Shown here piece by piece: positions 8,542 through 16,792 of a stretch of 22,163 nt of DNA. The DNA is from Euryarchaeota archaeon UBA242 (lineage in GTDB: Archaea; Thermoplasmatota; Poseidoniia; Poseidoniales; Poseidoniaceae). Both the position numbers and the translations under genes were made by a program. Below the pieces are notes generated by a model. It did not search any database and had not been told where the DNA came from. It saw only the letters and a program-made list of their open reading frames with translations. Where the stretch lies: assembly GCA_002499015.1 (NCBI GenBank), contig DAJY01000044.1:1-22163 (forward strand), in the 5' to 3' direction. Each line of letters opens with the position of its first letter. Within the stretch, counting starts at the first letter, position 1.

Positions 8542-9222
8542 TCAACGGCTACGACGTCTTGCTAATTCAGCAAATATTTCAGTTTGATTTTTTATTTCAT
8601 CTTCCGCTGATACTTGCTCTGCTACGATTTTACTAATATCTAATTGGGCTGCAATATCTGTTCTTATTGCTCTAACTTCCAAATTATGTAATGTTTGGTT
8701 TTGCTCTGCAGCATTTGAACAAACTAGTGCAATGAACTTGTGCAATGGCATTCCATCTTGCCAATTTAGATAAGGCGTGCCATTTCTATTACGCGGAAAT
8801 GGTGGTATTGATTTTGCTAATTGTCTTAAACGGCCTTTCAGATTATTTGTCTCAACTCTAAAGATCATCCATGAATCTCCTCTAATACCTTTTCTTCTAT
8901 GAGCATATAATGGCATTAGATTACACCTTTGGCCTTCATTTACCATCGCTAAATATTGATCCATTGTTCTGCCCGATAGATACAATTTGCTTAACTTTGT
9001 GGTTTTAACTTCAATTGGAAAACAAATATCTCCCCTGAGTGCTAGTAAATCGCCTGTGCCTTCCATTCCGGAACCTGCTGCTCTAACAACCAAAAATGGA
9101 CGCTTTATCACCAATCTCATTTTCTCTTTTTGTTGTTCCGTACAGGACTTAATTACAGCCTCAACACCTGCAGGAACCCCCGCGATAACTTGCCGTAATT
9201 CCCGTTCATACTGACTCGACAT
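8542..9222 (-). CDS. hjc: Hjc-like archaeal Holliday junction resolvase / PD-(D/E)XK nuclease with long C-terminal extension
   Basis: Hjc cuts four-way DNA junctions during recombination and fork repair. The start of this 226-residue protein carries the PD-(D/E)XK nuclease signature of Hjc: YERELR with E6 or E8, RAAGSGMEGTGDLL with D58, then FPIEVKTTK with E71 and K73. YLSGRTMDQY and SWMIFRV match the later Hjc strands. Two departures are visible. About 25 extra residues lie between the first Glu helix and the RAAGSG strand, and about 90 residues follow the usual ~130-residue core. The extension is partly helical and ends in a basic RRRSR. It could therefore be a resolvase paralogue or another Hjc-fold nuclease. 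It is divergent from the RNase H-fold gene across a 122-base gap, and its stop touches the M50 stop. Confidence 0.72.
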   Translation of the reverse strand: MSSQYERELRQVIAGVPAGVEAVIKSCTEQQKEKMRLVIKRPFLVVRAAGSGMEGTGDLLALRGDICFPIEVKTTKLSKLYLSGRTMDQYLAMVNEGQRCNLMPLYAHRRKGIRGDSWMIFRVETNNLKGRLRQLAKSIPPFPRNRNGTPYLNWQDGMPLHKFIALVCSNAAEQNQTLHNLEVRAIRTDIAAQLDISKIVAEQVSAEDEIKNQTEIFAELARRRSR

Positions 9223-9344
9223 ATTTTGTCAACAATGTCAAGCGTTATTGATAACTTCTATTGCAAAGGGTATTACTGCAGCCATTTGAATGAAATCTTA
9301 GTCACACCGCCAATCAATAACTTTGTGACCTACCTTCGAAAGCA
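9223..9344. promoter_or_regulatory. Short divergent intergenic region between two nuclease-fold genes
   Basis: This 122-base AT-rich gap must hold both divergent promoters. A TATA-like TCAATAAC at 9314-9321 lies about 25-30 bases before the TTG/GTG starts of the rightward gene, which would suit a leaderless or nearly leaderless transcript; no Shine-Dalgarno is seen there. I see no convincing box for the leftward gene and no clear inverted repeat. Confidence 0.3.
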
Positions 9345-10091
9345 TTGTTTGTGTCTAAGGTAATTATCAGGTGCGCCGATTTCAAATTGGCCTTTCACTT
9401 GATGGAAGCACTACGCAAAAAAGGACTACCATTTACTCAACTTGAAATCGGGCAAAGTTTGCCGAGTAAAGATACGATTTGGTTTGGCAGTGAAGAAGAA
9501 GTTGCGAATGCGATTGGCGAAGGTCGAGGAATTGCTTGTAATATCGATTGTTGTGAATCTGCAGTCACTCAAGCAATAATTTTGAGAAATGGCCTGTCAG
9601 AAATTGAGAATATCTCTATTGGAATAGATCCTGGTCCACGCCCAGGTTTAGCTTGGTTAGCTGATGGAGTTTTAATGGGAGTTGCACAACTTGAGGGGAT
9701 TGATTTTGTTGTTGAGCATATTAATTCTATTACAACTGCTGCTGAATTCAAAAATATGACTTTGAGAATTGGTGATGGGGCACCATTATCAAGAGATAGA
9801 ATCATCAATAAATGTTTAGAAAATCAATGGAATATTGAAGAGGTGAATGAGGCAAAAACCTCTCATGGCCTATTACGGCATAACCACTCTACCTCTGCCG
9901 TTAGAATCGCATTATTACGCGGTAAACGTGTTTGGCAACAACGTGTGCTGAAACCTACTGCTGGGCAAATAAGGTATATCCAAAATCAAAGCCGAACCGA
10001 TAGTTCGGGTGCCAAGACAATTTCCAAAGAATTAGCCACAAAGGTTGGAACTGGTGAATTGACGATGCCTCAAGCATTGAATCAAATGTGA
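9345..10091 (+). CDS. RNase H-fold (RuvC/YqgF-like) protein with N-terminal alpha/beta domain
   Basis: This 248-residue protein has the pattern of a RuvC/YqgF-type RNase H fold. The first strand carries the catalytic-type Asp in SIGIDPGPRPGLAWLADG (D95), followed by a hairpin. A later strand gives RIGDGAPLSRD (D144), and VNEAKTS and HNHSTSAVRIALLRGK (Glu/His region, ~166-194) could complete the metal site. Residues 1-85 form a separate small alpha/beta domain with no motif I know. Family members include Holliday junction resolvases and pre-rRNA nucleases, so the substrate is open. The start is TTG 9345 or GTG 9351; neither has a Shine-Dalgarno, and a TATA-like box 25-30 bases upstream suits leaderless translation. 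Its position beside the Hjc-like gene suggests a DNA-processing role, which is inference. Its stop is 3 bases from that of the opposing surface-protein gene. Confidence 0.68.
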   Translation: MFVSKVIIRCADFKLAFHLMEALRKKGLPFTQLEIGQSLPSKDTIWFGSEEEVANAIGEGRGIACNIDCCESAVTQAIILRNGLSEIENISIGIDPGPRPGLAWLADGVLMGVAQLEGIDFVVEHINSITTAAEFKNMTLRIGDGAPLSRDRIINKCLENQWNIEEVNEAKTSHGLLRHNHSTSAVRIALLRGKRVWQQRVLKPTAGQIRYIQNQSRTDSSGAKTISKELATKVGTGELTMPQALNQM

Positions 10092-10094
10092 TGA

Positions 10095-13000
10095 TCACTC
10101 TGTGTCTTCTTCGTCTTCGTCGTCTTCCTCATCGTCGTCTTCCCAGTCTGATTCTTCTTCATCAAAGGCTCCTCCACCATAATCAATAGAGGTTCTTGAA
10201 GCGATAGAAATAACGGAGATTACAACAAGTATTGAAACAAGTGCAAATATCCACTGTAATGGGTTTTCCCTAATACTATCCAGTCCACCCAAATACTTGC
10301 TATAAGCAATATCTACGCTATGAGTTGCCGAATTATCATCATCATTTACTTCTGCGATTAAATCACCATAGTCAACTTCCACACGAATATACAAAACATC
10401 TTCTGCTAACCATGTAGTGGTTACTTCTCGTGTTTCACCGCCACCAATTCCTACGATTGTCATTACCTTGAATGGAGTTTCTGAATCTCCAGCAAAGAAT
10501 GCAACCTTGAATGCAGCAGGTGTTTCTCCACCTTTGTTAATGACTTCAGTTGTAATCTCAATCTTTGAAGATGGAGCAACGTGGTCATCTGAAAGTGTAA
10601 TTGATTTAACACGTAATTCAGGGCCAACTGCTCCTAATCTAATCCACTGCCTTTCAAAGTCGGTATCATCACTTGCCAATTCTGGAATTGGACTTGCTTC
10701 TGAATTGGAAACTACTGGGAATTGATTTCCTGCAGCATCCCACCCAGTGATATAGAATCCAACGAAATCTCCAGCCTTAGGACTTATTCTCCCATCGTCC
10801 GTTAAATCAACCATTCCAGTCCAAATGACGTTTTGTCCATCTTGTTGCATTCCCAGTACTGCTGAGCCTGCACCGATTGTCATTGTTCTTGTTGAATCCC
10901 GCATCACCCAGTGCACCAATTGCTCTGAGCCTGTTAGATCTGCATCTTCAGTTCCTTGGAATTCAATTGCAATGTTGGTCAAATCATTATTAGCTGAAAT
11001 GTCAATCACATTCAATGGAGATATACGGCGTGTTACGCGCGGTGAAGCGTCATCCACTACAACTCTCAAAGTTGTTGAAACCAATGTTCCGGTCATGTCT
11101 TCTCCACGGCCTGGAATATTTGTTATTGAAATCAAACAAGTTCTTGTTGGTGATGATTGTAATGTTAGTGCAGCTGAAAGCGGAACTTCAACCGAGTATT
11201 CTCCAGCAGATGTCAAAGAACCGTCGGACCAGATTTTCTCACCATCAAATACTTCGACAAGAATACCAACGTCTCGTGGTGCAGCAACATCGCTACCTTC
11301 GTAAACAACAATTCCTGTAAAGGCTAATCTGTCATCCTTGCGAACTCTTGAACCATCAGCAATATGGCCTGTTCTAGGCTCACTGATATCATCTACATTG
11401 AAGTTTGTTGGAGCGAGCATCAAATCATTTTCAACTCTAAAGGTATGCTCTAACAGAAGTATTCGTGAATCATCAGCAGAGCCCCTTTCCTTGTATAAGA
11501 GTGCAACATCACCCATTTCTTCATCTGGCCAATCCCAGCCGACAACGAAGTCAAAGGTTAGCATAATCCATGGCAATCCTGAATCATTGGTTGTTTCGTA
11601 CATGCTACTGCTCTGTAGAATAGTCAAATATTGGCTTTCAGACCAGAATGTATTGTTAACTCCGGAATATGAGATTCTTTGAATATCTCGTAGAGGGTTA
11701 GGACCTTCAAAATCAAAGACCAATGAAATGTGTTCAAAGTCAATAACCGTATTTGCATCGATAAAACCTAGGGTAATTGTTTGCTTCATGCCTGAAAAGA
11801 CTGCTCCATTATCTTCATGGCCCATCCAATCTAATCCAGTGAAAACTGCGCTTGAGTCTTTTCTTGTTCTAAATGTAGCATCATCATGGTCGAAACCTGT
11901 TTCTGATTCAAAGGTCAATATCTCATCATCTTCATCGATATATGTGTAATGAAGTGGGTTTCCTGCTTCATCGCCACCATCCCAGAAGTAAGAAACACGG
12001 CCCATATTAGCATTACGGGAATGGTCGATTGTAGTTATGAACCACTTGTTCTTAGAAACGGTATTATTGTAAACAATCTTGGAAGCGTACTCATTAGGAT
12101 CCGCTTCCCCATTACGATTCATGTCATGGTCTGCTTCAACCCAATACATCAATTTCAATGACATTGGGTGTCCAACATCATCATTGACTAAGACCTTGAT
12201 CTCTTGGTCCTTACTAGCGGCTTCATATCCATCATCCTTAGGTGAAACATCTATTCTCTCAGGTGCAGTAGCATCGACCTTGAATGTTCTTCTCCACTCC
12301 GCATTCGGTTGCAGTGTATGAGTTGGGTCTTTCTCGTTATATGTTTGAACTTCATATGTCATTCCAGTTGGAACATCAATATTCGGCAAATCTATTGTGA
12401 TAAAGAATGAACCATTTGGATTGGTAGTATCTCTTGCAGTACTCTCAACCCAGCCATTGCGTGAAATCCTAACGTCAAATGCACTATCCTTAGGGGCATC
12501 ATCAGTATCGATGAACCACATTGCGCCTTGGAAGTGGATTTGCTCTCCAGCAGCAACCCATGAGTTATCTGGAACATCATCAGAAGTGAATCCTCCATCA
12601 TTATCTCTAACCTTCAACCATCCTAATCCGAATGTCCTATTGACTCTTAAGCCTGTAGATGATATCAAATCAAGAGGTGTAAAACCTGCGGAACCAGAAT
12701 CATCTAGGCATCCTGTCTTGAATTTTACTTCCGCTTGATCTGGGAACTCGCTGGTGACATGGAATATCCAATGAATCTCCAAAATCCCATTGTTTTCAAC
12801 ACTCCAAGAACTTGCATCAAGTTCAATATAACCCTCTGGGTCATTTGGAGCAGGGAATACATCGCCATTCTGCCAAGTCATAGTAGGATTCTTAGCCATA
12901 GCATTGGTCAAAAGAGTTAGAGTTGCGCTGGTCATCGATGTCGCATCTTCACCGATTACGTGCCTTGTTACGACTTCATATGGCTCAACTCTCTCATGCA

Positions 13001-15137
13001 ATATTTCGCCTACCGGTATCGTAATATCAAGATTAACTGTTTGCATTGTATAGGTGATAGAAAATGAATCAAGAATTAGTTTTCCACTTGAAGAAGAAGC
13101 TAAATCAACTTGAATATGTTTTATTCCTGCTCCGGTATCTGGAATCAAATCATTGAATTTCTTAATTATTTTATCACTCGCGCTATTTTCAAAAATAGTA
13201 AGCGGTCCTATCAATGCTCCATCATTTCCTGGGCGCTTCCATGCTGAAGAATTATCAAGAAGGATTTCAGGCTCCATAGGTGCATCGCTATGTCGTTGAA
13301 TACTTAGATTTGTAATCGATGGTGAATTGCCTGTATTCGAAGTTGATAACATTATTCTAACGCACATGTAATAACCAGTGGTGGTAATTGTTTTTGTTTG
13401 GCCTGGTGAAGTGAATGTATCAATTATTGAACCAGAACAGGTACTTGAAGAGTCAAAGCCGTAATTTACGCTAATGCTAGTTCCAGTTGGTCTAGTTTCA
13501 TTCCAATTTAATGTTGCAGCGACGATATTATTGGTGCCGCTACCGACATATTGATAATTATACAAATAACCGCTGCTTTGGTAACTTGCAGTATATTGAA
13601 TCGCCAAATCTCCCAAGATTGGTGTTTTGGATGTAGTTCCATTCAAATGCGCTCTCCACTTGAGCATTGACCCTGCTGTTGCAAATGTCACCATTTGGCC
13701 AGCATTAGCAGGCATCCAAGTAATACCTCCATCGTTTGAAATATCGATATTGATTGAAGTTCCTGTTGGCTCATATGCCAATACTGAGGTTAATTTCAAT
13801 GAGGTGAGAGACTTTCCAACCGAGAATGTTGTTCCAACTACAGTCGCAGAAGTCGTTGTAGATGAACGTGAATCAAATAGATCGCCATCACCCATGAAAT
13901 TAATCTTTCTTGCCTGGGATGAGGGACAATATGAGGCATAATAGTGACATGTAAAGGCGACTTTACCTGTACCATCATCAACTAATCCATAGTGGCCGCC
14001 ACCATCTATCTCAACTTGACCCATCGAGTCCAACCATAAACCATTGAATGAATATTGATGATGTGTGCTCTTGTATCCTTGATTGCTATAAAGATTGTAT
14101 GTGACCATTGGATAGTTGACGACCAATCCTGCACCATAGTAATAATACATCGAAGGATAAGTACCCATCACCCACGAACCATTTATCGAAGTTGGCGATG
14201 CTGGGTTAACCTCTTTGAGATAATGGGACTGGCTTTGAGAATCATAAGTTGAAATATACATCTTTCCTGTATCATCATCAAAATCAACTCCAGTTATATA
14301 TTGGCTATAGCTCCATACTTGAGAACATTTCCAACTTGTACTAGTGACTGTCCACTTTACAACATCATTATAAGAATATGATGCTGTATATACATCACCA
14401 TTGTAGACTGTTGCATCATGCATGTAATAATTTGAAGAAGATGTACATCCGTTGGTGGCGCTACTTTGAAATGTAGCAGTACCTAAATAGGCACCAGTAC
14501 TCTTGTTAATTCGTAGAATCGTAGGGGTGTAAGACAAACCTGTATTGGAATATTTCATAACGTGAAGTTCATATTCTGAAATAGGAACTACCACTCCCAT
14601 ATATGTCCACGAAGCACTACTTGAAACGGCTAAATCTGGGTGTTTTAGACCAGGACTATTGTAGCCTTGGTCAGAAAGTGCAATGAATCCACCAGTTGTA
14701 TTTTGATATGCGCCACCGAGAGATTGGACAGTGGCTGTGCTTGTGAAATCAGCATGATTGGTTGAGGGTACGCCTTTCAAAGACATTGTTTGAGAGTTTA
14801 CATCAATGTTGGAACGGCTTCCGTAGGTGAATGGAGATGGAGGGGCACTTTGCCAATTCGCATCACCTGCACCACCATAATGAGCATCGGTTGTATAATT
14901 TGTGTATACTGTATTTGATGCCTCTCCAGTTAATCTAAATTCAGCAGCGGTAACTTCGGCACCATAAGGGATAGAAATCACACCTGCAGTTCCCGTTCCA
15001 CTACCAGTAAATGTGGTTTCATATGATGTTGAACCATCATTAAACTGCGTTTCAGTTGTTGCTGAAGTTGCAAACGGAGCAAGTGTAGAGGTTATGAAAA
15101 TTAGAGTCAAAAATATTGCAAGTCGCATCAAAATCAC
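10095..15137 (-). CDS. Giant membrane-anchored surface protein with beta-rich repeats, CARDB domain and acidic tail
   Basis: From GTG 15137 the protein has 1680 residues. This GTG is preceded by AGGAG (complement of 15143-15147) with 5-base spacing and leads straight into a signal peptide (MRLAIFLTLIFITSTLAPFA). A longer frame to 15176 exists but puts extra charged residues before the signal. The first ~450 residues look like a propeller or beta-sheet region (LRINKSTGAYLGTATFQ, HVMKYSNTG). Two related beta-sandwich units start with PTGTSINIDIS and PTGTSISVNYG. Ig-like domains then run through the middle. An EF-hand/TSP3-like calcium loop is visible at D1005 (DMNRNGEADPNE, with D/N at 1, 3, 5, 9 and E at 12). 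A CARDB-like domain lies at ~1505-1610. Then come one membrane helix (WIFALVSILVVISVISIA) and a cytoplasmic tail made almost only of Asp and Glu. It is likely an envelope or S-layer-associated adhesin; the ligand is unknown. Confidence 0.87.
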   Translation of the reverse strand: MILMRLAIFLTLIFITSTLAPFATSATTETQFNDGSTSYETTFTGSGTGTAGVISIPYGAEVTAAEFRLTGEASNTVYTNYTTDAHYGGAGDANWQSAPPSPFTYGSRSNIDVNSQTMSLKGVPSTNHADFTSTATVQSLGGAYQNTTGGFIALSDQGYNSPGLKHPDLAVSSSASWTYMGVVVPISEYELHVMKYSNTGLSYTPTILRINKSTGAYLGTATFQSSATNGCTSSSNYYMHDATVYNGDVYTASYSYNDVVKWTVTSTSWKCSQVWSYSQYITGVDFDDDTGKMYISTYDSQSQSHYLKEVNPASPTSINGSWVMGTYPSMYYYYGAGLVVNYPMVTYNLYSNQGYKSTHHQYSFNGLWLDSMGQVEIDGGGHYGLVDDGTGKVAFTCHYYASYCPSSQARKINFMGDGDLFDSRSSTTTSATVVGTTFSVGKSLTSLKLTSVLAYEPTGTSINIDISNDGGITWMPANAGQMVTFATAGSMLKWRAHLNGTTSKTPILGDLAIQYTASYQSSGYLYNYQYVGSGTNNIVAATLNWNETRPTGTSISVNYGFDSSSTCSGSIIDTFTSPGQTKTITTTGYYMCVRIMLSTSNTGNSPSITNLSIQRHSDAPMEPEILLDNSSAWKRPGNDGALIGPLTIFENSASDKIIKKFNDLIPDTGAGIKHIQVDLASSSSGKLILDSFSITYTMQTVNLDITIPVGEILHERVEPYEVVTRHVIGEDATSMTSATLTLLTNAMAKNPTMTWQNGDVFPAPNDPEGYIELDASSWSVENNGILEIHWIFHVTSEFPDQAEVKFKTGCLDDSGSAGFTPLDLISSTGLRVNRTFGLGWLKVRDNDGGFTSDDVPDNSWVAAGEQIHFQGAMWFIDTDDAPKDSAFDVRISRNGWVESTARDTTNPNGSFFITIDLPNIDVPTGMTYEVQTYNEKDPTHTLQPNAEWRRTFKVDATAPERIDVSPKDDGYEAASKDQEIKVLVNDDVGHPMSLKLMYWVEADHDMNRNGEADPNEYASKIVYNNTVSKNKWFITTIDHSRNANMGRVSYFWDGGDEAGNPLHYTYIDEDDEILTFESETGFDHDDATFRTRKDSSAVFTGLDWMGHEDNGAVFSGMKQTITLGFIDANTVIDFEHISLVFDFEGPNPLRDIQRISYSGVNNTFWSESQYLTILQSSSMYETTNDSGLPWIMLTFDFVVGWDWPDEEMGDVALLYKERGSADDSRILLLEHTFRVENDLMLAPTNFNVDDISEPRTGHIADGSRVRKDDRLAFTGIVVYEGSDVAAPRDVGILVEVFDGEKIWSDGSLTSAGEYSVEVPLSAALTLQSSPTRTCLISITNIPGRGEDMTGTLVSTTLRVVVDDASPRVTRRISPLNVIDISANNDLTNIAIEFQGTEDADLTGSEQLVHWVMRDSTRTMTIGAGSAVLGMQQDGQNVIWTGMVDLTDDGRISPKAGDFVGFYITGWDAAGNQFPVVSNSEASPIPELASDDTDFERQWIRLGAVGPELRVKSITLSDDHVAPSSKIEITTEVINKGGETPAAFKVAFFAGDSETPFKVMTIVGIGGGETREVTTTWLAEDVLYIRVEVDYGDLIAEVNDDDNSATHSVDIAYSKYLGGLDSIRENPLQWIFALVSILVVISVISIASRTSIDYGGGAFDEEESDWEDDDEEDDEDEEDTE

Positions 15138-15151
15138 CGTCGCTCCTGTCA

Positions 15152-15166
15152 AGGGCCTATGGCCCT
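15152..15166 (-). promoter_or_regulatory. Hairpin just upstream of the ribosome-binding site of the giant surface protein
   Basis: AGGGCC-TAT-GGCCCT is a perfect 6-bp inverted repeat with a 3-base loop. Read on the minus strand it ends 4 bases before the AGGAG of the surface-protein gene. If transcribed it would form a stable leader hairpin next to the ribosome-binding site. A protein-binding operator is an alternative. Confidence 0.4.
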
Positions 15167-15270
15167 CAGCGTCCAAAGCATTTCAAGCATCCCCCTCTGA
15201 GTCAAATTGCAGATGCGGGTTGTGTAACCTTCAATAACAAAACTGTTCTGTGCCAAACAGGCGAGACTTA

Positions 15271-15657
15271 ATGATAATACGATTATTTACAAAATGGTGG
15301 GTAGGACAGCATGGTAAACATTTATCGATTACAACCACGGTCTGTTTTTCATCCATAATCATCATGTTACTCTCCCTCTACCAGATCTTAACCTTACAAG
15401 ATCATCCTGATTGGGGACAACACACCGGTTTAGCAATTATATTGGGAATTTTGTCATTCATGTTCATGATTGTATCAGCCCCTGAAATGCTTGTATTGCG
15501 TGGCCATGTCAACACTCTTGAGGAAATAAAACAAATTGATTCTATGTCAGAATTACGCCGCCGAAAGAATGATGGAAACTTTTCCGCTTCAGTACTAGGA
15601 GCTGGCCATGATGTCGCATGGGGAGAATTCCTTCAAAGCAAAGGACTTCGCCGCTAA
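15271..15657 (+). CDS. Small two-helix membrane protein upstream of signal peptidase
   Basis: I do not recognise this protein. From ATG 15271 it has 128 residues, with two membrane helices (roughly TTVCFSSIIIMLLSLYQIL and GLAIILGILSFMFMIV) and a charged C-terminal tail containing SMSELRRRKNDG and ending in SKGLRR. The frame extends to GTG 15250, but AGGCGA just before ATG 15271 and a TATA-like TCAATAAC at 15231-15238 favour the ATG. Its stop overlaps an ATG in frame with the signal peptidase gene (TAATG), so the two are probably one transcription unit. A link to protein export or membrane processing is only suggested by that pairing. Confidence 0.65.
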   Translation: MIIRLFTKWWVGQHGKHLSITTTVCFSSIIIMLLSLYQILTLQDHPDWGQHTGLAIILGILSFMFMIVSAPEMLVLRGHVNTLEEIKQIDSMSELRRRKNDGNFSASVLGAGHDVAWGEFLQSKGLRR

Positions 15658-15674
15658 TGGTGGAGGAAACACCC

Positions 15675-16706
15675 GTGGCAGACCAAGACCCGCTCAAATC
15701 CTTGATTAGGGAGTTGATTCTTGCTGGTGCAATGATTGCCATTCTTATTCTTGGACTGTGGGCACATACCGGTTCAATGCCACCATTGGTAGTGGTTGAA
15801 TCATCATCTATGATCCACGATATTGAAGGTGAAATTGGAAGTATCGATGCTGGAGATTTAATCATAGTTCACAACCAACCATATGATACGATTGTGACAT
15901 TCGCTGAAGCCAGTCAAGTAGGCTCAGTGCACCATGGTTATGCTTCACATGGCATGGCGGGTGATGTCATAATTTATGAGAAAAATGGAGACCCTGGCAC
16001 TCCTATTATCCACAGGTCAATTCTCAGAGTCCTCCCCCACGACACTTATTCGCCTTCGCGTAATACTGACAGCAACTCTTCAAATCAAGATTATTGCCCT
16101 GATGGAGGGACATATGACCAATATTCAACCGATGTGCTTGAAGGGATTGCCGGAACTTGTGTTGTAAATTGGGATGTTCCGGGGACTGACCAATTGGCTG
16201 TTGAATCCATTACTGTCAAATTTGATGGGATTCAAGCAGGATTATATGATTGTAAAAGACCAAGTCATGCCAATGTAGAATCTCACCTAGTGGTTTGGCA
16301 ATGGCAACCAAAACACGCAGGAATGTTAACATTAGGAGATAATAACAAATGTTCAGTAGACCAAGGTAGTTCTGCCGTAAATGGTTCATCTGGAGTTCAT
16401 AGCCAAAGTGGCCTAGTTGGGCCTGTAGCAAGTGATTGGGTTATCGGGGTTGCTGGTGGAGAACTTCCTTGGCTCGGTACTGTAAAACTGATGGTTAGTG
16501 GAGAAGGTTCACCTGGAACTGCATATGTACCGACATCATCTTTTTATTGGTTATTCACCTTAATCGCATCAATTTTGATAGCACCAATGATTATCGAACC
16601 ACTCATCAACAAACTGATGCAACGCTCTCCTGAATTGGCTCAAGCAAATAAAGAATCAAAGAAACTTGAACCTAAGAAAGAGTATATTGCATTCGAAGAA
16701 GAGTGA
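15675..16706 (+). CDS. Archaeal-type signal peptidase I (S26B) with Cys-bearing insertion
   Basis: Signal peptidase I removes signal peptides from exported proteins on the outer face of the membrane. From GTG 15675 the protein has 343 residues. An N-terminal helix (AGAMIAILILGLWAHTG) leads to ESSSMIHD with catalytic S45 before Met, and DAGDLIIVHN. GDVIIYEKNGDPGTPIIHRS follows, with H113 in place of the bacterial general-base Lys, as in archaeal and ER enzymes. LGDNNKCSVDQG supplies the Asp residues (D222, D229). Between H113 and D222 lies an insertion of roughly 90 residues with three Cys (DYCPDGG, GTCVVNW, LYDCKRP); a fourth follows in NKCS. A C-terminal helix (FYWLFTLIASILIAPMIIEP) and a charged tail end the protein. 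GGAGG (15662-15666) is 8 bases before GTG 15675. ATG 15657, overlapping the upstream stop, is an alternative. Giant exported neighbours are plausible clients. Confidence 0.88.
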   Translation: MADQDPLKSLIRELILAGAMIAILILGLWAHTGSMPPLVVVESSSMIHDIEGEIGSIDAGDLIIVHNQPYDTIVTFAEASQVGSVHHGYASHGMAGDVIIYEKNGDPGTPIIHRSILRVLPHDTYSPSRNTDSNSSNQDYCPDGGTYDQYSTDVLEGIAGTCVVNWDVPGTDQLAVESITVKFDGIQAGLYDCKRPSHANVESHLVVWQWQPKHAGMLTLGDNNKCSVDQGSSAVNGSSGVHSQSGLVGPVASDWVIGVAGGELPWLGTVKLMVSGEGSPGTAYVPTSSFYWLFTLIASILIAPMIIEPLINKLMQRSPELAQANKESKKLEPKKEYIAFEEE

Positions 16707-16735
16707 TTTTTGTTTCATTTTATTGCCTTCTTTAC
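16707..16735 (+). terminator. T-rich tract after the signal peptidase gene
   Basis: Several runs of T (ATTTTTGTTTCATTTTATT) begin right after the signal peptidase stop. Archaeal termination often occurs at such U-rich tracts without a hairpin. The remaining bases up to 16792 form the leader of the helicase gene. Confidence 0.4.
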
Positions 16736-16792
16736 TAACGGTTTGTTCAAAAAGGGTAGGCCCTGAGACTATTCCATAGGGGTGGGGAGGGT

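Noticed and set aside
10098..10160. Repetitive TCTTC/GTC tract as a possible microsatellite or repeat array
   Set aside because: It is the coding sequence of the acidic Asp/Glu tail of the surface protein and stays in frame.
10417..14252. Plus-strand frames of up to 159 codons opposite the second giant gene
   Set aside because: They are Ser/Thr/Pro-rich shadows of the minus-strand surface protein, which is a single frame with a signal peptide and a membrane anchor.
15618..15656. ATG 15618 as the start of signal peptidase
   Set aside because: It lies inside the upstream gene and would add polar residues without a ribosome site. ATG 15657 or GTG 15675 (with GGAGG) fit better.
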